DNA from: Verrucomicrobiota bacterium
GTDB lineage: Bacteria > Verrucomicrobiota > Verrucomicrobiia > JADLBR01
Length of the DNA: 64,000 bases
Reading direction: 5' to 3'
Assembly: GCA_029560585.1 (NCBI GenBank)
Contig: JAKQKQ010000228.1
Coordinates: forward strand, 1-64,000
Shown here in pieces: positions 34,866-43,202 of this stretch. The notes under the pieces are model-generated. The model was not told where the DNA came from. It was given only the letters and a program-made list of their open reading frames with translations, and did no database searches. Made by a program: the position numbers and the translations under genes. Positions within the stretch are counted from its first letter, which is position 1. Every line of letters begins with the position of its first letter.

Positions 34866-35408
34866 TCAAAACGGTGTCAGTCCCAGCCTGCTGGTTTCAC
34901 GCCGCATGGCGGCCATCTCGATATCATCGAGCGCCTTCTGCTCGAGATAGAATCGTGGCATGATTTGCGGCGCGGAACGCCTGAGGATCTTCGTTCGATG
35001 GTATGCTGTCAGCACCCCGCGAAGGTTCGCCAGCGTCCGTTCCTTCAGATCTTCCAGGCCCTTGCTGGTCCCAAGTCTCTTGAAATCGTATAACTCCTCA
35101 TACATGATGGGTATTCCCTCCTCGCTATAGCCCAGGAAACGCACGACATACTCGAATAGCCCCCTGATGCCATTGGGAGGATCGATCAACGCATTCCTGC
35201 TGATGCTAATGACCGTAACCAAGACGGGGCTGCTCCTCGATTCCGAAATGGACTCGGCAAACTGGTGAATGTCCTGAACTAGTACCCTCTTTAGATGGCC
35301 ACCGATTGGCGGTCCGCATGGGCCGCCACCCGTCTGACCGACGACTATCCGCTTCTCCGCCGGATCAACCTGACCCTCTTCGGGGCCGTCCTGAGTGGGC
35401 TCTTTCAT
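34866..35408 (-). CDS. Hypothetical protein, unknown function
   Basis: A 180-residue protein without signal peptide or membrane segment. The first 45 residues are polar. The rest is alpha/beta (HLKRVLVQDIHQFAESI, SPVLVTVISISRNAL, GLFEYVVRFLGYSEEGIPIM) with a charged helical end. ATG 35408 was chosen because the longer frame upstream is compositionally unlike it. No ribosome binding site is obvious. It lies 52 bp downstream of a cysteine-rich lipoprotein gene on the same strand, so the two could be cotranscribed. Family not recognised. Confidence 0.55.
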   Translation of the reverse strand: MKEPTQDGPEEGQVDPAEKRIVVGQTGGGPCGPPIGGHLKRVLVQDIHQFAESISESRSSPVLVTVISISRNALIDPPNGIRGLFEYVVRFLGYSEEGIPIMYEELYDFKRLGTSKGLEDLKERTLANLRGVLTAYHRTKILRRSAPQIMPRFYLEQKALDDIEMAAMRRETSRLGLTPF

Positions 35409-35460
35409 GGCAAGTAATGTGACGTCACAACGCAAGTCTCTCCGCCTTCGATAGCCGCGC

Positions 35461-35922
35461 TCATGGGGCGGGGCGCAGGATGTTGCCGCAGGCGTCGCGC
35501 ATCCAGACCCTGCCCGAGCCCTGGCATTGCGGGCAGGTGCAACCGCCGCAACCGTTGCCACCGCACCCCGGGCACGTCACCCGCGTGTATTGGCGCTCTG
35601 GCGCCTGATAGTACATGGTCGGCCCACCCAGGGTCGTCGGCCCGACCCGTTGCGAAGGGCGACCCGTTGGCGAGAAGTAACCTTGCGTCTTGCTCTCCTG
35701 CACAACCCACCCCTTGCCCCCGCAATTACCGCACACTGTCCCAGGCCCGTTGCAGCGCGTGCACACGTACGCCCCGGCAGCCCCAGGTGGCGCCGCCGCG
35801 TAGCTCGGGCCTGATTCCGTCGCCACACATCCAGTCATCAAAAGCATGACCATAGCCTCCATCCCGAACGTCACCAGCCCCCGCGGGATTGGGACCTCCT
35901 TTCTTCTTCTCAACTTCTTCAT
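35461..35922 (-). CDS. Lipoprotein with DnaJ-type cysteine-rich zinc-finger motifs
   Basis: A 153-residue protein. It has a lipoprotein signal (MVMLLMTGC, Cys near residue 32), an Ala/Pro/Gly linker, and then CxxCxGxG-like repeats: CTRCNGPGTVCGNCGGKGW near the start and CPGCGGNGCGGCTCPQCQGSG near the end. A DnaJ cysteine-rich domain has four such repeats. Here they are split by about 50 residues rich in Tyr, Pro and Thr. A zinc-binding or redox-active surface protein is inferred. The ATG overlaps the stop of a broken upstream frame (ATGA). Confidence 0.7.
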   Translation of the reverse strand: MKKLRRRKEVPIPRGLVTFGMEAMVMLLMTGCVATESGPSYAAAPPGAAGAYVCTRCNGPGTVCGNCGGKGWVVQESKTQGYFSPTGRPSQRVGPTTLGGPTMYYQAPERQYTRVTCPGCGGNGCGGCTCPQCQGSGRVWMRDACGNILRPAP

Positions 35923-36346
35923 GCCTTCCACATCGCCACGCGGCATTTGACGATTGCACGAAACCGTTCCTCCAAGAAGATCCCCGACAAAGTCAGGCGA
36001 CCGAATCCCCGGGGGAAACTCAGTGCGATGCACAAGAACGACGGGATGCCCCTCGTGTCAAGATTCTGCACCATCCAAATCCCACAAGATGGCAGCGGGC
36101 TTCCGATCACAACCGTGCAGTTCCCGCTCGATGCGCCGCACCTGAGCCACGACCTAGTCCCGGGCCCCATCCCGCCCAGCCACAGCACATTGGCCGCCAC
36201 ATGCCCGTTCCGATACCGTTCGCGGAACACCCGCGCCTGCCCCCCAGCCCGATCTCCTCCTCGAAATCCGCCCCGCCCAGGACGTCGCCTGCCTTGACCA
36301 TCGCCATGTCGTTATCCGGGAAAAAGAAAGGAATCGTCGCAATCAA
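35919..36346 (-). pseudogene. Probable frameshifted gene, unknown function
   Basis: Two protein-like minus-strand frames meet at a run of six G (CTGGGGGGCAGG, near 36,240). The first reads DMAMVKAGDVLGGADFEEEI and the second RVFRERYRNGHVAANVLWLG through to ERFRAIVKCR. One extra G would fuse them into about 140 residues. The second frame ends exactly at the ATG of the cysteine-rich lipoprotein with a 4-bp overlap, as expected for an operon partner. The plus-strand frames across the same bases look less protein-like. A sequencing error in the G-run is equally possible. Confidence 0.4.
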
Positions 36347-36373
36347 AAACCTACCAGAAACGATCTACCTGGC

Positions 36374-37312
36374 ATGACGCCCTTCACCATGCCGGAGATT
36401 CGACAAACCCAGGCTTTACTGCTCTTTTGCTCATGCCTCCCGCGACAAGCTCCCTCCCTGCTGGAGACCTTCACCAAGCTGGAAGAGAATATCCGTGATC
36501 AAGGCGGTCCTCACGGAATCCCCGTTCATCGGTGCGGTCCGATATCGCCAAGGATTCCATCGAGTCTGACAGCCGGTCATCTCTCCGTGGATGCCGCGCG
36601 CCATGTCATATATCGGCACGCAGACCCAGCGTCCCTGCCCACGCTTGCGGTCCAGTCCAATGGCCTCCGGCATCAAAGGCTAAACGCAGGCGCTACCCTG
36701 GACATCTCCGCCCTGACACAGAACAAGGGAAAGGCGGTCCTCGCCTTTGCAGAGAGACTCCACCCTTTCACATTCGAGCCGCCCTGGGAATACCTAAACG
36801 CTATCCAGCCGCCCTCCAGCTTCTTGCTGCAGTTCTCTTCGGACGAAATCTTCACGCACACGGTCTGCATCTACCAGCGCCTGCCCGACGGTGAATACGC
36901 CCATGCATCCGCTGCCGCACTCCACTTCTCCTACCACCAAGGCGTCACCGACAATGCGACCGAGGGCATCCAGATCGATGTCACCGTCGCCGAAAACCTC
37001 TATCCCCGGATGCCCTGGCCCGTCCTCAAAGAAGGACTCGCCAAGCATGGCATCGATCCCTCCCACGAGTGTCCGGGAGCCAGCAATCCCACGGGCGACC
37101 TCCGCACCTTTCGTCAGATTGCCATCCAGAAGCAATCGCGACTCGTCGCCGATGCCTGCCCGATCGAAGAACTGGCAAACAAACAGGCCGGCAGGCGCCC
37201 CATCAGGCTGAAGAAGCTCCTCGATCTCCATCTATGCCTCGACGACCCCGCCCAAGCCATTCTCCCTTTGCCAAGCATTCCACAGCCACAAGGCTGTGGC
37301 ACAGGCAGGTGA
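36374..37312 (+). CDS. Hypothetical protein, unknown function
   Basis: A 312-residue protein. The N-terminal 100 residues are poorly defined. From about 110 to 290 the sequence is protein-like with regular alternation: KAVLAFAERLHPFTFEPPWE, FTHTVCIYQRLPDGEYAH, GIQIDVTVAENLYPRMPWPV. There is no clear signal peptide or membrane helix. ATG 36374 is the first of the frame, and a later start is possible. The last codons overlie a perfect 8-bp hairpin. The gene converges on the NADAR fragment. Family not recognised. Confidence 0.5.
   Translation: MTPFTMPEIRQTQALLLFCSCLPRQAPSLLETFTKLEENIRDQGGPHGIPVHRCGPISPRIPSSLTAGHLSVDAARHVIYRHADPASLPTLAVQSNGLRHQRLNAGATLDISALTQNKGKAVLAFAERLHPFTFEPPWEYLNAIQPPSSFLLQFSSDEIFTHTVCIYQRLPDGEYAHASAAALHFSYHQGVTDNATEGIQIDVTVAENLYPRMPWPVLKEGLAKHGIDPSHECPGASNPTGDLRTFRQIAIQKQSRLVADACPIEELANKQAGRRPIRLKKLLDLHLCLDDPAQAILPLPSIPQPQGCGTGR
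37280..37299. terminator. Perfect 8-bp hairpin near convergent gene ends
   Basis: CCACAGCC-ACAA-GGCTGTGG forms an 8-bp stem with a 4-base loop. It lies at the end of the plus-strand gene and 40 bp past the stop of the minus-strand NADAR fragment. There is no U-tract on either side, so termination activity is unproven. Confidence 0.3.
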
Positions 37313-37338
37313 GATCACCTTCCCCAGGGATGGGGGTG

Positions 37339-37665
37339 TCACCGATGATGGAAATGTCGGACCGTAGCCGATCTCGCGAGATTGTTCACTTCGTCCCAAT
37401 CAAGGCGCTTGCCGAAACGCCTGCCCATGCGCTTGGCCTCGCCTGGTGTTGCGGCCGCGCGGATCTCCTCGAGATTCTTGTCGTAGAGTATCTTCGCCCC
37501 CTGGAAGGCACGCTCGACCGTTGGCACCTCCCGCCCATCCCAACGGATCGCGCGCCGAGAAAAGTTCCTCAGGAACCGGAAATCCCCAAGAAAAGAATTG
37601 ATCGTCTCGAAGACAGTCTCCTCCGGATCGCCGCCACCATCCCCGCGATCAGCCCTGTCAAGCAC
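37339..37665 (-). pseudogene. NADAR (YbiA-like) domain, truncated
   Basis: The frame encodes the first half of a NADAR domain: INSFLGDFRFLRNFSRRAI, then VERAFQGAKILYDKNLEEIR and AAATPGEAKRMGRRFGKR. These match the family pattern FLSNF...VEHAFQAxK...AxTPGEAKRLGR. NADAR enzymes cleave or release ADP-ribose derivatives and appear in NAD/ADP-ribose conflict systems. Complete domains run about 150 residues. This one ends about 25 residues after the GEAKR motif, so the C-terminal half is missing. The only near start is GTG 37665, inside the 3' end of the membrane protein gene. The product is probably inactive, unless the window hides a frameshift. Confidence 0.6.
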
Positions 37666-38270
37666 GCACACGCATACGCTCCGGCTGCCGCAAAGGCCAC
37701 GCACGCGCCAATCGCCAGATCCGAGAACATGTAAAGAACCACAACCGCCAGACACGTCTCTGCGCATAGCAAGAGCGCCAGGATATCCAGCAGCCAACCG
37801 AATCGGCACCCTCCAAACCACCACCCGAGCAGCAGCACCACCACCGGCCAAATGTATGCCAGAGTAGTGAGAATGCCCTCCCTATCGGATCCGAAACGTT
37901 CGAAGGGATAAGTGTAGGTGTAGTAGTCATCGCCCCACGGAAACAGCCACTCTTTCAGAGATGAATGCCCCACGCTAGCGCCGGACGCCCCAACCGCAAT
38001 GACCGGAGGGGATTCTCCCGCCGCATCGGCGGCCCCGCCAACATCGTTGGATGCCAACCCCGCCGATCCGACCTGCGATCCTGTATCCTCAGTCCTAGCC
38101 CGCTCCGACCGCGTTCCACCAGCCAAACAGCAGGCCATCATTACGGCGGTTTCCATATTGGACGCCACTTGCCGTTGCTGCGCCCGCGAGCACCGGCTAA
38201 CCGGCAACAGCACGGAACAGCACAGGACGATGCCCGCCACCGTCTTGATTTTCCTCAGCCACACCCTCAT
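37569..38270 (-). CDS. Multi-pass membrane protein, unknown function
   Basis: A 233-residue protein. It has a signal peptide or first helix (VAGIVLCCSVLLPVS), a soluble loop of about 80 residues (Gly/Ala/Ser-rich, then EWLFPWGDDYYTYTYPFERF), and two or three C-terminal membrane helices (LAYIWPVVVLLLGWWFGG, LLDILALLLCAETCLAVVV, IGACVAFAAAGAYACACL). ATG 38270 gives a clean signal sequence. ATG 38324 is an upstream alternative. The 3' end overlaps the NADAR frame by about 97 bp. Family not recognised. Confidence 0.55.
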   Translation of the reverse strand: MRVWLRKIKTVAGIVLCCSVLLPVSRCSRAQQRQVASNMETAVMMACCLAGGTRSERARTEDTGSQVGSAGLASNDVGGAADAAGESPPVIAVGASGASVGHSSLKEWLFPWGDDYYTYTYPFERFGSDREGILTTLAYIWPVVVLLLGWWFGGCRFGWLLDILALLLCAETCLAVVVLYMFSDLAIGACVAFAAAGAYACACLTGLIAGMVAAIRRRLSSRRSILFLGISGS

Positions 38271-38344
38271 GCACCCATATCGTCTCCCAGCGATCCTAGA
38301 TTGCAGCAATGTCTTACGTATCATTAAAGGTCCAATCGTTTCGC

Positions 38345-38842
38345 TCACGCCAATCCCAGCTCTCTGCGCCTTTGCGAAATCGCATCCCGGATCCTCTTTC
38401 TCAACGCATTTTTTTCGTTCAGCTGGGTTGTCACTAAATCCAGCATGTCGCACAGCTCGCTACAGTCTCTCCGGTCCAGCAACACGTTCACGCAGGGCTC
38501 GATCGACGCCGCCATCTCGTCGAGCAGTGCCATGTAGTCCCCGATCATCCGCAGCATGTCGTCGATCTCTCGTTCCCCGTGCCTCACCTTGAGATCGGCC
38601 TCCCGGTCCAGCATTTCCATCCGCACCCGCCTCCACCCGGCGTGCTCGTTGCAAACACCCTGCCCGATTTGCACGATGGCCCTCATGATCAAAGGATACA
38701 GTTCCCGTTTCACTCCAGGGTCCAAGACATCGTCGCCCTCCAAACCTGAAGCCCTGCCACAGTTCGCACCACCCGCTGCCGCGGCATGCCTCGGGCGTTC
38801 AAACAGATCATCCAGCAAATCAGCATCCTCAGAAGTTCCCAT
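38345..38842 (-). CDS. Hypothetical helical protein
   Basis: A 165-residue soluble protein. An acidic N-terminus (DADLLDDLFERPRH) is followed by largely helical sequence with heptad-like spacing (EREIDDMLRMIGDYMALLDE, DLVTTQLNEKNALRKRIRDA). It is first in a minus-strand group with the membrane protein and NADAR fragment. No known domain was recognised. A coiled-coil or helical-bundle adaptor is a guess from composition only. Confidence 0.55.
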   Translation of the reverse strand: MGTSEDADLLDDLFERPRHAAAAGGANCGRASGLEGDDVLDPGVKRELYPLIMRAIVQIGQGVCNEHAGWRRVRMEMLDREADLKVRHGEREIDDMLRMIGDYMALLDEMAASIEPCVNVLLDRRDCSELCDMLDLVTTQLNEKNALRKRIRDAISQRRRELGLA

Positions 38843-38897
38843 GGCTTTCTGATCGCTTCACCGGAGCGGATGATTGCAAAAACTGAACGCGACGTCC

Positions 38898-39065
38898 TCA
38901 GCCACCGGGTCCCTCACGCATCCTGATCTGCGTCCCTTTGCCCACGTCGATCTGCAGCGTCATCCCGGAGCTCTCCCCGGAAGGACCCTGCCCCGGTTTC
39001 CGTTTCGGTCGGCGGCACCAGTGCACCCCCACACAGCCAGATGTGCCATCCAATGCGAGGATCAA
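38898..39065 (-). CDS. Possible 55-residue protein
   Basis: A short minus-strand frame with TTG 39065 as candidate start reads DGTSGCVGVHWCRRPKRKPG and ends TLQIDVGKGTQIRMREG. The codon composition resembles real genes here, and the frame fills most of the gap after the CPBP gene. There is no ribosome binding site, and it could equally be decayed coding sequence. Confidence 0.3.
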   Translation of the reverse strand: MILALDGTSGCVGVHWCRRPKRKPGQGPSGESSGMTLQIDVGKGTQIRMREGPGG

Positions 39066-39070
39066 ACGGC

Positions 39071-39817
39071 TTAGCCCACCCGGCACGGGTAAGCCAGCCA
39101 CAGGCTGATCGTCACCAAGGCATTTCCGGCGAAATGCATGGACATCGCGGGCAAAAGAGAACCGGTCACTTCGAACAACCACGTCGCCGTCAGGCTGTGC
39201 AGGAAGAATTGGGGTATCCCGCTCGGGTGGTAGTGCAACAGCGCAAAAACCAAGGCGGTCAGGAACGCCGCGCCAAACCGATTGAGGCGCCCCTTCAGCC
39301 AAGGATATAGCATCCCGGTCAAGGCCATCTCCTCCACGAAAGGAGCCTCCAAAACAAGCGAGGGGATCATGGCCAGCCGCCCCTCCAGAGTGGCATCGAT
39401 GAACCTCGCCACGCAGCCTTGGCTCGGGATCCCCCAGCCCATCTCCTCAAACATCTCACGCCAAGCCCACAATCCAAAAGCCTCGACCGGCAGGGTGGCC
39501 AAGCACACGCATGCCCCGCCCATCAGCGCCCACCAAGGACTGAACCCACGAAAACCCCAGAAAACGACGACCGTCGGCACGCTGAGGGAGAAAACCAGGA
39601 TCGCTGACAATACCCAGGTTGCCTCATACGGGTACCCCAAGAAAGCGACGGCCAACGCCACCGCCACGACCCACGCCGGTGCCCTCACGCTCGGCACGGT
39701 CTCGGTGACGATGTATCGCCGCCCCCCGCGGGTCCCGACCAGCAAGATCAGGCCCCCGACGAATGCCGCCAGAGACCCAACCACCAACACGAGCCAGAAA
39801 AATTCCCGCGAGTTCAT
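39071..39817 (-). CDS. CPBP-family intramembrane protein (CAAX protease / Abi-like)
   Basis: A 248-residue protein with about seven membrane helices. The CPBP motifs are in order: APFVEEMALTGMLYPWL, FALLHYHPSG and MHFAGNAL. They correspond to EExxxR, FxxxH and HxxxN. The two Glu and both His are present, but the Arg of the first motif is Thr, so proteolytic activity is uncertain. Family members process prenylated or bacteriocin-related substrates and are often linked to immunity or phage exclusion. The gene stands alone between small uncharacterised genes on the same strand. Confidence 0.75.
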   Translation of the reverse strand: MNSREFFWLVLVVGSLAAFVGGLILLVGTRGGRRYIVTETVPSVRAPAWVVAVALAVAFLGYPYEATWVLSAILVFSLSVPTVVVFWGFRGFSPWWALMGGACVCLATLPVEAFGLWAWREMFEEMGWGIPSQGCVARFIDATLEGRLAMIPSLVLEAPFVEEMALTGMLYPWLKGRLNRFGAAFLTALVFALLHYHPSGIPQFFLHSLTATWLFEVTGSLLPAMSMHFAGNALVTISLWLAYPCRVG

Positions 39818-39991
39818 GTCGTTTCTCCCCCGATCAAAGGACTTTCACCTCGATCGACTCGATGTCCCATGCCTAATGATCGCTCCCGGCCACCGCCTGA
39901 TTGCGCACATCTCGCGGGATCCTTCACACAACGACAACGGGAGCGGACCTTGCGATCCGCCCCCGCGTCTCACCCCGACTCTACCCCAAAC

Positions 39992-40234
39992 TCAATAGGG
40001 CCCGAGGCTCCGGAAAAAGTCCCCCATCGCCGCTATCCCCTCGGCGCCGCGGTAGTCCCCGTTGGCGTAGGTTATGACACCCATCGTGTCACAGAGCGTC
40101 CCTGTCATCGCCGATAGCTCCGCCTGGGTCTGCGCATCACTGTACCCCGAGTATCCATCCGTCGAGACACAGCCCGTTCAGGCCAGCACACCCAGCAGCC
40201 CTACCACGGTCCGCAATTCTCGGACTGTTTTCAT
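39992..40234 (-). pseudogene. Small lipoprotein interrupted by an in-frame UGA
   Basis: ATG 40234 has a strong AGGAGG ribosome binding site 8 bp upstream and begins a lipoprotein signal: MKTVRELRTVVGLLGVLA. The next codon is TGA (40180-40178). The same frame then continues with the lipobox end TGCVSTDGYSGYSDAQTQAE through a coherent 62-residue mature sequence to a second TGA at 39994-39992. The stop lies two residues before the lipidated Cys. Other genes here use TGA as a normal stop, so a point mutation is more likely than a recoded genetic code. No selenocysteine element was recognised. Confidence 0.65.
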
Positions 40235-40375
40235 TTTGGCTCCCTCCTTTTTGCTGGTCATGCCATGTGATCGACAGCGGCCGCGCCCCGACTGCAAAAA
40301 TCGGCCGGGGAACCAGTCCCCGGCCGCGATTGCTCTTTCCAGTGCGATGTTCGAGGGGACCATCGGCGGGCGCGA

Positions 40376-40987
40376 CTATAGCGCCATGACCTCCTCCAGC
40401 CCGCGCCAGTAGTCACCCCAGCCACCGCAGAGGCGCTTGATGCTGTCGTGCACCATCTCGGCGTGAACGGCGACATCGGGTCCCGGGATGTTGACCAGCG
40501 TCTCCAGCATGATGTTCCCGGCATCGTCCACGGTGATGCGATCAGGCGCCCACCGCTCGCGCATGATGGCGTTGTTGTACCCCAGCACCTTTAACTTCCC
40601 CTGTTCCGTTTTCCACGCCGCGGGCAGAATATGGACGGCCGTGATGCGGATCACTCGCTCTGTGACCTTCCCATCGGGGCCCTTGCCGCTGATCAGCGTA
40701 TCCACATCGATCCGAAGTTCCGGCGCATCGCCGCCGCTCCCGCCCCGGTACCGCAAGATGACGTCCTCGTCATTCCTGCCAACAGTCCCGATGTCCGCGG
40801 TTATACCATAGCGGGCCCGGATATAGTTCCGGTACTGCATCTCCAAGGACTTCTCGTCCTGGCAGACGGACAGCATCGGATCGGCGCCCACCGGGACCGC
40901 CTTGGCCGCGCCATCGTCCGCCTTCTGCACCAACTGCAACGCGCACGCCGCCAGCATCCCGGCGATGGTGCCATGTATCGTATTCAT
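40376..40987 (-). CDS. Putative exported protein, possibly YbjN-like
   Basis: A 203-residue protein. A short hydrophobic N-terminus (GTIAGMLAACALQLVQ) suggests export. The body is alpha/beta with alternating strands and helices (EMQYRNYIRARYGITADIG, KVTERVIRITAVHILPA, IMLETLVNIPGPDVAVHAEM). This resembles the YbjN/secretion-chaperone-like fold, but only loosely. ATG 40987 was chosen over an upstream extension of Arg-rich sequence. GAGG lies about 12 bp before it. Function unknown. Confidence 0.55.
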   Translation of the reverse strand: MNTIHGTIAGMLAACALQLVQKADDGAAKAVPVGADPMLSVCQDEKSLEMQYRNYIRARYGITADIGTVGRNDEDVILRYRGGSGGDAPELRIDVDTLISGKGPDGKVTERVIRITAVHILPAAWKTEQGKLKVLGYNNAIMRERWAPDRITVDDAGNIMLETLVNIPGPDVAVHAEMVHDSIKRLCGGWGDYWRGLEEVMAL

Positions 40988-41253
40988 ATCAGGTTGCTTC
41001 CTCTCTTGTTTCTTGCATCCCCGGCCGCCGCGATCTCGACAGCCACCCGGCCGTCGCTGCAATGGGCCACATGTGCTCGCCCACCGCTCTCCTTCGCGAT
41101 CCTCCGGTGATGTGTTCTCACGTCATGGGTATCGTCTGCCGGGCCCGCATGATTGCACCCAGCGAACGGAGGGGGCATCGCCCGCACCACCGACAGCCAG
41201 CGGGCACCCGTTTGCGGCAATCATTCCTCGCCCCCGGACGATTCCCGTGATGA

Positions 41254-42342
41254 ATGCGTGCCTCCAAACAGCGCCCCGTCGGGCATCTGCGGATGGTCGC
41301 CACGTTCTTGGCCCTCGCCCTCTTCCCATTCCTCTGCCGCCCATGTCACGGCCAATCCAAACTTCTTTTTCCCGATGCCTGTGGCGGGGCGTACGAGTTC
41401 CGTCCCGCCACCGAAGAGGACGAGACGTGGATCCGTGAACTATTCGCCCACAAATCCCGAAGCTTCGGTGTTCCAGAACACGATACGCGCAGCGTGGAGG
41501 TTACGCTCAGGTGCTGCCCGAGCCTCCGGATCCTGTCCATCCGTCTTCTCGGAAATGATGGAACCTACCCCGCTCGCGCCACGATATCCTCCGAAAGATC
41601 CGCCCTCATCCTTATCGAAAACCCCCTGGAGGAAGCATTTCATTCCCTCCTGCGGCGGCTCACCAAGCCTGCCGCCAGACCGGATATCCCGGTGCTGCTG
41701 GAAAGGAGGCAGTTCCAAAAATTTGTCGGGATCGACACCGACGATACCAAGTCTGTCGAGCGACTCCGTCGCGCGTTTTTCGGGATCGCTGGAGAAACTC
41801 AGGGCCTGCTGACCTCGATCCTGCTCGAGGAGCTATTGCACTCCGAAGACAAACCGCGCCACCGTTTCTCGCGTCACCAGTTGGAAGAACGGGCCATGCT
41901 CCTTCGATTACTCAAGGGCCGACCTTTCCTCGAACTTTCCCAAGCCGTCTTGATCGGGCAGGCCCTCCGAAAAGCACCCAAGGACTCCAAAGACTACTTT
42001 CGCCTGCATTATTACGTGGGCTGGGCAAACATAGTAGATTTTGTCCGCAAGAACATGTCCACCCCGATGGAATCCGTTACCGAGGCAGAAATCCGCTGCC
42101 TCGCCGAACAGTACCTCTTTGAACACTATCCCCATGACGCCGAGGCGATCCTCAACCACCCCAGCCTTGCCGGGCTCGGCATCGCGAAAGACGCATCCAG
42201 CCACCCGCTCCCGGCCGACCACTCCCCATTGTCCATCCCAGCCAGCCCTCTCAACATTTCTCCGAACGCACCCATGGCAGGGCCACCACGCCCCACTCAA
42301 CCGCACATCTCCGACGGCGAATCCGCCGCGCCCACGCCTTGA
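41254..42342 (+). CDS. Putative secreted helical protein
   Basis: A 362-residue protein. A hydrophobic N-terminus (VATFLALALFPFLCRPCHG, from ATG 41293) looks like a signal peptide. The longer start at 41254 adds 13 basic residues. The body is alpha/beta then helical (LEEAFHSLLRRLTKP, SVERLRRAFFGIAGETQGLL, EAEIRCLAEQYLFEHYPHDA). It ends in a Pro/Ser-rich tail of about 50 residues that is probably disordered. No domain was recognised. It is divergent from the YbjN-like gene. Confidence 0.55.
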   Translation: MRASKQRPVGHLRMVATFLALALFPFLCRPCHGQSKLLFPDACGGAYEFRPATEEDETWIRELFAHKSRSFGVPEHDTRSVEVTLRCCPSLRILSIRLLGNDGTYPARATISSERSALILIENPLEEAFHSLLRRLTKPAARPDIPVLLERRQFQKFVGIDTDDTKSVERLRRAFFGIAGETQGLLTSILLEELLHSEDKPRHRFSRHQLEERAMLLRLLKGRPFLELSQAVLIGQALRKAPKDSKDYFRLHYYVGWANIVDFVRKNMSTPMESVTEAEIRCLAEQYLFEHYPHDAEAILNHPSLAGLGIAKDASSHPLPADHSPLSIPASPLNISPNAPMAGPPRPTQPHISDGESAAPTP

Positions 42343-42542
42343 ATCCACGAGACCTAATACCAGATACCAAACTCGGTCCTCGACAAGGCGCAGAATTGAC
42401 AGAAGGGTCCAATCATGCAGGTGGAAGTGCCCACGTCGTGGAGGCCCAAACCACGGTGTTTGATGCCCTGCAGCCATTTCCCCGACGAATTGATCGACAC
42501 CCAGACAACGGGCGCGCACCATTCTGGACTAGGAGATATCTC

Positions 42543-43202
42543 GTGAAATACTGGGGCCTCATTACACTCGCCCTCTACCTGGTGTATCTCGTCCTCATCA
42601 CCATCGGCTACTGCGCTGCCGTCGGCGTTGAAATCGGCGAACTTGCATGGGACTCTGAGCCACTCTGGTTCTGGCTCTGGCTTGGCCTCATGCTCCTGAG
42701 CCAAGCGATCCTATTGTTCGTCCCTGTCTCGATCGCGGAGCGGCGCCCCGTCCGACACCGATCACTTCTTTGGTCCATCATCGGCTCCGCAGGCCTGATC
42801 GGACTCATGTTGGCGATTGCCGCATGGAGCATGACCGCTGCCGTATGGGGCGAGGGGAACAACCCCTTGGACACGTGGCCGAGGATTCTGACTGTGCTGG
42901 GCCTGTCTTGGTTAATCTGGGCTATCCTCTTCCACCGGATGCTCAAGCATCGGGAACCCCAGCAGACGATCGATCGCCTGACCCGTTGGCTTCTGGGTGG
43001 CAGCATCCTAGAATTACTCGTGGCCGTCCCCTGCCATGTGATCGTCCGCCAGCGACACTACTGCTGCGCTCCTGCTATCACCGGGGTTGGTATCGCGACC
43101 GGCCTTGCGGTGATGCTCATGTCCTTCGGGCCCGGCATCTTCTGCCTCTTCGTCGCCCGCGCGCGGCGGCTGAAACCGCCTTCCCCCAAGGCGCCGCGGT
43201 AG
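42543..43202 (+). CDS. Multi-pass inner-membrane protein
   Basis: A 219-residue protein with five or six membrane helices (GLITLALYLVYLVLITIGYC, FWLWLGLMLLSQAILLFVPV, SIIGSAGLIGLMLAIAAW, ILTVLGLSWLIWAILF, GVGIATGLAVMLMSFGPGIF). GTG 42543 is chosen because AGGAG at 42531-42535 lies 7 bp before it. The longer frame from 42339 has no membrane or domain character. Short basic loops and a basic C-terminus suggest that the C-terminus is cytoplasmic. Function unknown. Confidence 0.65.
   Translation: MKYWGLITLALYLVYLVLITIGYCAAVGVEIGELAWDSEPLWFWLWLGLMLLSQAILLFVPVSIAERRPVRHRSLLWSIIGSAGLIGLMLAIAAWSMTAAVWGEGNNPLDTWPRILTVLGLSWLIWAILFHRMLKHREPQQTIDRLTRWLLGGSILELLVAVPCHVIVRQRHYCCAPAITGVGIATGLAVMLMSFGPGIFCLFVARARRLKPPSPKAPR

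Noticed and set aside
39992-40234. Alternative genetic code with UGA as amino acid
   Set aside because: Many intact genes here end in TGA, often in ATGA overlaps with the next start.
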